DNA of 64,000 nt from Sneathia vaginalis (GTDB lineage Bacteria; Fusobacteriota; Fusobacteriia; Fusobacteriales; Leptotrichiaceae): contig NZ_CP011280.1 of assembly GCF_000973085.1 (NCBI RefSeq), positions 212,642 to 276,641 of the forward strand, read 5' to 3'. Position numbers and translations under genes: made by a program. The notes under the pieces are model-generated. The model had not been told where the DNA came from. It searched no databases and was given only the letters and a program-made list of their open reading frames with translations. This document shows positions 58,534 to 64,000 of the stretch, in pieces; position 1 is the first letter of the stretch; every line of letters begins with the position of its first letter.

Positions 58534-60321
58534 TTGAAAAAGTTTTTTAAAAGTGCTATGGTATTTTCTTTAATAACATTAGCAATATCATGTGGACCTG
58601 GTAAGAGAAGATCAGAATTAGGTCTACAAAAACAAGAATTTAAGTTCCCACAAATTTATGAGTCTAAAGAAAAGGCAATAAAAGGTGGAACATATAAAGT
58701 GGCAGTAGTTAGCCAATCGCCTATGAATGGAATATTCTATGGTCTATTAATTGATTATGTTACAGATTCATATTTTGAAGGACCTATGGCAGCACCTTTA
58801 TTCGTAAATGACCATGACTTTATGACAGGAGATAGAGGACTTGCTAAAACTAATATTGATGTGGATAATAAGGTGGTTACAGTCACTTTAAGAGATAATT
58901 TAAAGTGGGATGATGGACAACCATTAACTATTGATGACTACATTTTCACATATGAAGTTATAGGTAGCAAAGAATATACTGGTACAAGATATGATGATAG
59001 TTTAAGACAAGTAATAGGTATGGAAGAATATCACCAAGGTAAGGCAGATAAAATTTCTGGATTAGAAAAAGTTAATGATACAACTTTAAAAATTCACTTA
59101 AAGGAAGTAAGTCCATCTGTATACTATAGTGGTGGAGGTATATTACAAGGTATTATGCCAAAACATCATTTACAAGATGTAGCAGTAAAAGATTTAATGA
59201 AGTCTGAAAAAGTTAGATTACATCCAGTTGGAGCAGGACAATACAAGGTTAAACAAGTAATACCTGGTGAAAGTGTTGAATACGTTCCAAATGAAAATTA
59301 CTATAAAAAAGAGGATATACCTCAAGTTAATAATATGATAATTAAAATATTACCTGATTCAGCAGTATTAGCATCAATGAAAGCAGGAGAATATGATTCA
59401 TATATTCAAGTATCACCAGATCTATATACAGAATACAAAGATTTAAACAATCTAGTTATTTTAGGTAGACCAGCTATATCTTATTCATATTTAGGATTTA
59501 ATTTAGGACATTTTGATCCTAAAAAAGGTGAAAATATAACTAATACAAATGCTAAGTTATATGATATTAATTTAAGAAAAGCTATAGGATATTCTATTAA
59601 TGCAGAAGAAATTATATCAAGCTTCTATAATGGACTAAAAGAACGTGCAAACGGTGTAATACCTCCAGCATTTGAAAAAGTATATGAAAAGAAAGCAAGA
59701 TATACATACAATCCAGAAAAGGCAAAAGAAATACTAGATAAAGCAGGATACAAAGATGTTGATGGAGATGGAATTAGAGAAGATAAGAATGGTAAACCAT
59801 TAGAAATACACCTAGCAATGGCAGCAAGTGGTGAAATAGCAGAACCATTAGCACAAAAAGTTATACAAGACTGGAAAAAAGTAGGATTAAACGTTACTTT
59901 ATCTGGAGGAAGATTAATAGAAGGAAATAGCTTCTTTGAAAAGATTAAGGCTAATGATAAAGATATAGATATGTGGCTTGCAGGATGGTCAGTAGGAACA
60001 ACATTAGACTTAAATGGAATATATTCAAGAAAATCACCATTTAATGTTGCTCGTATATCAACACCTGAGAATGATGAATTAATCTTAAAGACAAATTCAT
60101 TACAAGCAACAAAAGATCCTAACTTTAGAATACAAGCTATAAGAGAATGGGAAGAAAATTATATGAACAATGTATTAGGATATTTCCCATTATGGGTAGG
60201 ATATGAATTATTCCCAATTAATAAGAGAGTTAAATATTCAAATTGTCTATATGATGATAGTGGAATAAAAACACCTCATCCAACAGCACTAACAACAATG
60301 GAAACTATCTCAGCAAAATAA
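58534..60321 (+). CDS. Oligopeptide ABC transporter substrate-binding lipoprotein (OppA-type), copy 1
   Basis: This ~595-residue family 5 binding lipoprotein has signal KSAMVFSLITLAISC with the lipobox Cys near 20. It shows the SBP_bac_5 landmarks LKWDDGQPLTIDDYIFTYE near 115, VRLHPVGAGQYKV near 222 and NAEEIISSFYNGLKERANGV, with a DVDGDGIREDKNGKP loop. The start TTG 58534 fits AGGGGG at 58521-58526. No permease or ATPase genes accompany it here, so it uses a transporter encoded elsewhere. A terminator follows, and a paralogue lies downstream. Confidence 0.9.
   Translation: MKKFFKSAMVFSLITLAISCGPGKRRSELGLQKQEFKFPQIYESKEKAIKGGTYKVAVVSQSPMNGIFYGLLIDYVTDSYFEGPMAAPLFVNDHDFMTGDRGLAKTNIDVDNKVVTVTLRDNLKWDDGQPLTIDDYIFTYEVIGSKEYTGTRYDDSLRQVIGMEEYHQGKADKISGLEKVNDTTLKIHLKEVSPSVYYSGGGILQGIMPKHHLQDVAVKDLMKSEKVRLHPVGAGQYKVKQVIPGESVEYVPNENYYKKEDIPQVNNMIIKILPDSAVLASMKAGEYDSYIQVSPDLYTEYKDLNNLVILGRPAISYSYLGFNLGHFDPKKGENITNTNAKLYDINLRKAIGYSINAEEIISSFYNGLKERANGVIPPAFEKVYEKKARYTYNPEKAKEILDKAGYKDVDGDGIREDKNGKPLEIHLAMAASGEIAEPLAQKVIQDWKKVGLNVTLSGGRLIEGNSFFEKIKANDKDIDMWLAGWSVGTTLDLNGIYSRKSPFNVARISTPENDELILKTNSLQATKDPNFRIQAIREWEENYMNNVLGYFPLWVGYELFPINKRVKYSNCLYDDSGIKTPHPTALTTMETISAK
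59716..59939 (+). repeat. Segments nearly identical to the paralogue at 61635-61858
   Basis: 59716-59808 matches 61635-61727 at 90 of 93 bases, and 59899-59939 matches 61818-61858 at all 41 bases. Similarity outside these blocks is visibly lower, so gene conversion or strong constraint is likely. Confidence 0.75.
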
Positions 60322-60345
60322 GCATCAAATTGATGCTTTTTTTTT
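60321..60345 (+). terminator. Intrinsic terminator after the first OppA-type gene
   Basis: AGCATCA (60321-60327) pairs with TGATGCT (60331-60337), followed by eight T residues. The two oppA-like genes are therefore separate transcription units. Confidence 0.85.
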
Positions 60346-60385
60346 ATACATTAATTTTACTTATGTAAACATAAAAAAAATATAT

Positions 60386-60413
60386 TTTACAAAAATAAAA
60401 AAAGGTGTATAAT
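60386..60413 (+). promoter_or_regulatory. Promoter of the second OppA-type gene
   Basis: TTTACA (60386-60391) and TATAAT (60408-60413) are 16 bp apart. AGGAGGAAG and ATG 60444 follow. Confidence 0.7.
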
Positions 60414-60443
60414 GGTTCTATATAAGCATTAGGAGGAAGATAT

Positions 60444-62240
60444 ATGAATAAGAGAGGTTTTAAATTAGCAGCAGCGATGCTTGCGTGTATATTAAGTGTG
60501 GTAGCATGTGGACCAGGTCAAAGAAAATCAGATAAAGCTTTTAATGGACCAGATGAATCTAAATTTCCATTAACGTATGAATCAAAGGATAAAGAAATTA
60601 AAGGTGGAGTATATAAAGTTGGTGTATCAAATCCAAATCCTATTAAAGGAATATTCTCACCAGTATTGCAAAATGATGAAGTTGACTTTTATTTTTCAAC
60701 ATACTTTGATGCACCGTTATTTGAAAATGACGAAAACTTTGATGTAACAGATAAAGGATTAGCAAAATTAGATATTGATACAGATAATAAGACAGTTACT
60801 GTAACTTTAAAAGACAATTTAAAATGGGATGACGGACAACCTATGACTATAGATGACTATATTTACACTTATGAAGTAGTAGGTAATAAAGACTATACAG
60901 GTGTTAGATACGATAATGGTATGGCAAAGATTGTAGGTATGGAAGATTACCATGAAGGTAAGGCAGACTCTATAAAAGGATTAGAAAAACTAAGCGATAC
61001 AGCTGTTAAAATACATTTTGAAGAAATGTCACCAGTTATGAGAAAAGGTCTAGGTGGATTATGTAGTAATATTATACCAAAACATATATTAAGTAAAATA
61101 CCAATAAAAGACTTAGAAAAATCAGATCCTGTAAGATTACACCCAGTTGGTGCAGGTCCATTTAAGGTAGTTAATGTAGTTCCAGGTGAAAGTATAGAAT
61201 GTGTACCAAATCCATACTACTACAGAAAAGATGATATGCCAAAAGTTGACAAATTAATAGTTAAAGTTGTTCCAACTTCATCAGTATTATCATCAATGAA
61301 AAATGGTGAATATGATCAATATAAGGGAGTAACTGAAGATATATATACAGAATATAAAGACTTTGATAACCTAGTAACTTTAGGTAGACCAGCTCTATAT
61401 TATCAATACTTAGGATTCAACCTTGGAACATGGGATAAACAAAAAGGTGAATGTGTTCCAGATAAGAATGCAAAGATGTATGATATTAATTTAAGAAAAG
61501 CTATGGCTTATGCACTAGATATGGATACAGTAACAAAGAGCTTCTATAATGGTCTAAGAACAAGAGCAAATGGTGTTATCCCACCTATATTTAAAGATGT
61601 TTATGATCCAACTCCTACATATACATATAACCCTGAAAAGGCAAAAGAAATACTAGATAAAGCAGGATATAAAGATGTAAATGGAGATGGAATTAGAGAA
61701 GATAAGAATGGTAAACCATTAGAAATATTCTTTGGTATGCCAGCAAGTAGTGATTCTGCAGAACCTATGGCACAAAAATATATCCAAGACTGGAAAGCAG
61801 TTGGACTTAAAGTTAGCTTATCTGGAGGAAGATTAATAGAAGGAAATAGCTTCTTTGATAGATTACAAGCAAACGATAAGGGTATCGATATATGGCTTGC
61901 AGCATGGGGAGTTGGAACAGCAATGGACTTAAATGGTACATATAGTATTAAATCACAATTTAACTTCTCACGTTATTCAACACCTGAAAATGAAGAATTA
62001 ATAAATAAGGTAAGCTCATTAGAAGGACTAAAAGACCCAGAATATAGAGTTAAATCTATTAGAGAATGGCATAAAAACTACATGAATAATGTATTAGGAT
62101 TCTTACCAGTAGCATTTAAGTTTGAATTAACTCCATATAATAAGAGAGTTAAGTTTGCTACTATGTCAATAGACCCTAAGGTATCTGAAGGTAAAGTAAT
62201 GGCAGTAACAGCACAACAACCATATAAATCAACTAAATAA
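60444..62240 (+). CDS. Oligopeptide ABC transporter substrate-binding lipoprotein (OppA-type), copy 2
   Basis: This 598-residue paralogue of the preceding gene has a lipoprotein signal (AAAMLACILSVVAC, Cys near 22, then GPGQRKS like the GPGKRRS of copy 1). Landmarks are LKWDDGQPMTIDDYIYTYE, VRLHPVGAGPFKV and KAMAYALDMDTVTKSFYNG. The two differ most in the ligand-facing middle part. It has a consensus-like promoter and a strong AGGAGGAAG site, suggesting high expression. Tandem copies probably widen the range of peptides bound; this is inference. Confidence 0.92.
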   Translation: MNKRGFKLAAAMLACILSVVACGPGQRKSDKAFNGPDESKFPLTYESKDKEIKGGVYKVGVSNPNPIKGIFSPVLQNDEVDFYFSTYFDAPLFENDENFDVTDKGLAKLDIDTDNKTVTVTLKDNLKWDDGQPMTIDDYIYTYEVVGNKDYTGVRYDNGMAKIVGMEDYHEGKADSIKGLEKLSDTAVKIHFEEMSPVMRKGLGGLCSNIIPKHILSKIPIKDLEKSDPVRLHPVGAGPFKVVNVVPGESIECVPNPYYYRKDDMPKVDKLIVKVVPTSSVLSSMKNGEYDQYKGVTEDIYTEYKDFDNLVTLGRPALYYQYLGFNLGTWDKQKGECVPDKNAKMYDINLRKAMAYALDMDTVTKSFYNGLRTRANGVIPPIFKDVYDPTPTYTYNPEKAKEILDKAGYKDVNGDGIREDKNGKPLEIFFGMPASSDSAEPMAQKYIQDWKAVGLKVSLSGGRLIEGNSFFDRLQANDKGIDIWLAAWGVGTAMDLNGTYSIKSQFNFSRYSTPENEELINKVSSLEGLKDPEYRVKSIREWHKNYMNNVLGFLPVAFKFELTPYNKRVKFATMSIDPKVSEGKVMAVTAQQPYKSTK

Positions 62241-62248
62241 GCTAAAAA

Positions 62249-62274
62249 AATGTGGAGTTTATCCACATTTTTTT
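62249..62274 (+). terminator. Intrinsic terminator after the second OppA-type gene
   Basis: AATGTGGA (62249-62256) pairs with TCCACATT (62262-62269), loop GTTTA, followed by a T-run to 62274. Confidence 0.85.
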
Positions 62275-62275
62275 G

Positions 62276-62304
62276 TAGACAAAACTTTTTAATTGTGTTA
62301 TCAT
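62276..62304 (+). promoter_or_regulatory. Promoter of the lysine riboswitch transcript
   Basis: TAGACA (62276-62281) and TATCAT (62299-62304) are 17 bp apart, placing the start of transcription at about 62311, just before the aptamer. Confidence 0.6.
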
Positions 62305-62312
62305 TAATGTAA

Positions 62313-62450
62313 TTAGATAGAGGCGCACTTTTTATAAGTATACTGTGGAGATGGCAATCAATGAAGTAGTAAAAAGGAAACGGTGCCGAAACACTAGTAA
62401 GGCATTACTAGGAGTTGGGTATATAGAGAATATCTATGTAACTGTCATAA
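62313..62450 (+). promoter_or_regulatory. Lysine riboswitch (L-box) aptamer
   Basis: The conserved L-box core is present in order: AGATAGAGGCGCAC, AAGTATACTGTGGAGATGGC, AAAAGGAAACGGTGCCGAAA, AGTTGGGTAT and ACTGTCAT. GGCGC and GGTGCC can pair as in the family, and the hairpin GTTGGGT-stem follows. It controls the transporter gene 80 bp downstream, which identifies lysine as the likely substrate. The dapH gene in this window belongs to the same pathway but has no such leader. Confidence 0.9.
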
Positions 62451-62461
62451 TATTATGATGT

Positions 62462-62513
62462 GCTATCAGTATATATAAAATATACCACTGATAGCTAATC
62501 TATCAGTTTTTTT
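62462..62513 (+). terminator. Riboswitch-controlled terminator/antiterminator
   Basis: ACTGATAG (62487-62494) pairs with CTATCAGT (62500-62507) and is followed by T residues: the terminator. GCTATCAGT (62462-62470) can instead pair with ACTGATAGC (62487-62495), blocking it: the antiterminator. The shared strand makes the two folds mutually exclusive, as expected for lysine-dependent attenuation. Confidence 0.85.
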
Positions 62514-62529
62514 ATAGGAGATGATTAGC

Positions 62530-63996
62530 TTGAAAAAAATTATTTTAAGTTTTCTTTTATTCCTTGCTACTTTATCATGTGGTACAGATAATAGAAAAGT
62601 TTTAAAAGTAGGAATGGAAGTAGGGTACGCACCTTTTAACTGGTTTCAAGAATCAGGTGAAAATGGTGCAGTAAAGATATCTTCAGGATATGCTGGAGGA
62701 TATGACGTAGAAATTGCAAAGATAATTGCAGATAAACTTGATATGAAATTAGAAATTGTACCAAGTGACTGGGATTCATTATTAGGGCCAGCAGTTAATT
62801 CTGGTAAAGTCGATCTTGTTATAGCTGGTATGTCACCAACTGATGAAAGAAAGAAAAGTCTAGATTTTACAAAATCATATTATGATTCAGATATAGTGGT
62901 TGTAGTAAAAAAAGATGGTAAATTTAAAGATGCAAAGACATTAAATGATTTCAAAGGAGCTAGAATAACAGGACAATTAAATACTATACACTATGACTTG
63001 ATTAATCAATTAAATGGTGTAAAGAAAATGCCAGCAATGGATAATTTTCCTAGCATGGTTGTAGCATTGAATTCAGATAAGATAGACGGATATATGGCTG
63101 AAAAACCAAGTGCATTATCTGCAAAGTTTTCTGATCCATCAATTACATATGCTAATGTTGAAGGATTTAAGTACAATAAAGATGAAGTTAATGTTGCTAT
63201 TGGTATAAAAAAGGGTAATAAAGAACTTGTAAATAAGGTTAATGAAGCATTAGATGGAATAAGTAAAGAAAAAAGAGAAAAATTAATGGAATTTGCTATT
63301 AAGCATCAACCTTTAGGTAAAGATGTAAAGAGAAGCTTTATTGGTTGGATAGTAGAAATATTAACTACATACAGCAGTAAGTTTTTAATGGGTACATTGG
63401 TTACAATATTCTTAGCAATATTTGGAACTTTTGTAGGTGGACTAATAGGTATGATAGTAGCATTAGTTAATACAAGTAAGAAAAATAGGGTACTAAAGGT
63501 TATAAACTACATTTATGTGTTGGTATTTAGGGGAACACCGATGATAGTACAAGCAATGATATTTTACTATGGATTAGGGCAAATATTTGGTATTAACTTA
63601 AAACCATTAGTTGCTGCTATGATAATAATCTCAATAAATACAGGTGCATATTTATCAGAAATATTCAGAGGTGGAATAATTTCTATAGATACAGGTCAGT
63701 ATGAAGCAGCAATATCATTAGGATTTACTCACAGACAAGCTATGGAATATGTAGTTTTACCACAAGCATTTAGAAATGTATTGCCAGCAATAGGAAATGA
63801 ATTTATAGTAAATATAAAGGACTCATCAGTTCTTTTTGCGATAGGTGTAACAGAACTATATACAGTATCAAAACAAATTGCAGGAACAAACTTTAGATAT
63901 TATGAAGTATTTATCATTACTTGTGTAATATACTTCATATTAACAACTGTATTTAGTCGTTTAGTAGCATATATGGAACAAAGATTAGATGGGTGA
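62530..63996 (+). CDS. Lysine ABC transporter: fused substrate-binding protein and permease
   Basis: This ~488-residue protein joins an N-terminal lipoprotein-type signal (LSFLLFLATLSCG) and a family 3 amino acid-binding domain (VGMEVGYAPFNWF, then VDLVIAGMSPTDERKKSLDF). A HisM/ArtQ-type permease domain follows from about 280, with FRGTPMIVQAMIFYYGLGQI and the coupling loop EAAISLGFTHRQAMEYVVLP. The start is TTG 62530, 9 bp after GGAG; ATG 62521 touches that site and is unlikely. The lysine riboswitch upstream gives the substrate. The ATPase partner is expected just past the window end. Confidence 0.93.
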   Translation: MKKIILSFLLFLATLSCGTDNRKVLKVGMEVGYAPFNWFQESGENGAVKISSGYAGGYDVEIAKIIADKLDMKLEIVPSDWDSLLGPAVNSGKVDLVIAGMSPTDERKKSLDFTKSYYDSDIVVVVKKDGKFKDAKTLNDFKGARITGQLNTIHYDLINQLNGVKKMPAMDNFPSMVVALNSDKIDGYMAEKPSALSAKFSDPSITYANVEGFKYNKDEVNVAIGIKKGNKELVNKVNEALDGISKEKREKLMEFAIKHQPLGKDVKRSFIGWIVEILTTYSSKFLMGTLVTIFLAIFGTFVGGLIGMIVALVNTSKKNRVLKVINYIYVLVFRGTPMIVQAMIFYYGLGQIFGINLKPLVAAMIIISINTGAYLSEIFRGGIISIDTGQYEAAISLGFTHRQAMEYVVLPQAFRNVLPAIGNEFIVNIKDSSVLFAIGVTELYTVSKQIAGTNFRYYEVFIITCVIYFILTTVFSRLVAYMEQRLDG

Positions 63997-64000
63997 TAAA

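Overview
This is an AT-rich, densely coding window from a diderm, fermentative bacterium, most likely a member of the Fusobacteriota, family Leptotrichiaceae (Sneathia/Streptobacillus-like). The assignment is my inference. It rests on a giant autotransporter with the long basic signal peptide typical of that group, very low GC, a fused MsrA-MsrB, an NifU-type SUF system, and many peptidases and lipoproteins. No taxonomic marker was searched.

Layout. Positions 1-236 hold two tandem, diverged 5S rRNA genes. Positions 251-7066 hold a PTS EIIA protein, DNA polymerase IV, a 48-residue small protein, PepD, an unusual RNase M5/NadR-type fusion, a secreted nuclease and a lipoprotein built from two copies of one domain. 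Positions 7234-9349 are a decayed accessory island: a nonsense-mutated XRE regulator, the 5' end of hsdM, a cadD cadmium transporter, an RNA-methyltransferase tail and the 3' end of hsdR. Positions 9518-23444 look like one long operon: the complete mevalonate pathway from thiolase to isopentenyl-diphosphate isomerase, then groES-groEL, two aminotransferases, a DUF441 membrane protein, coaBC and pepT. Positions 23452-25052 hold a truncated fic gene joined to an IS200/IS605 remnant whose TnpA has lost its HUH motif, while TnpB and its putative omega-RNA look intact. nagA and msrAB follow.

On the minus strand, 27085-30014 is a four-gene operon: an SsuABC/TauABC-like importer plus a compact protein carrying all three H-cluster-like cysteine motifs of [FeFe]-hydrogenases. 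A divergent, near-consensus promoter drives sufCBDSU, dapH and a thioredoxin-fold protein (30206-36207). Positions 36335-46543 (minus) encode a 3402-residue autotransporter whose promoter carries a 20-bp homopolymer tract just upstream of the -35 box, a good candidate phase-variation switch. A CPBP protease lies upstream of it. From 47145 the plus strand carries mnmG, a Pgi with an in-frame N-terminal extra domain, an intracellular GH13 glucanase, PepO, a nitroreductase, pdxST and a secreted EEP-family protein. Two tandem OppA-type lipoproteins and a lysine-riboswitch-controlled SBP-permease fusion complete the window.

The genes fit a host-associated organism that imports peptides, amino acids and sugars, makes isoprenoids by the mevalonate route and displays one very large surface protein. 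The most unusual items are the M5-NadR fusion near duplicated 5S genes, the importer plus H-cluster-like protein operon, the homopolymer in the autotransporter promoter, and the domain fused in frame to Pgi with its own internal start.
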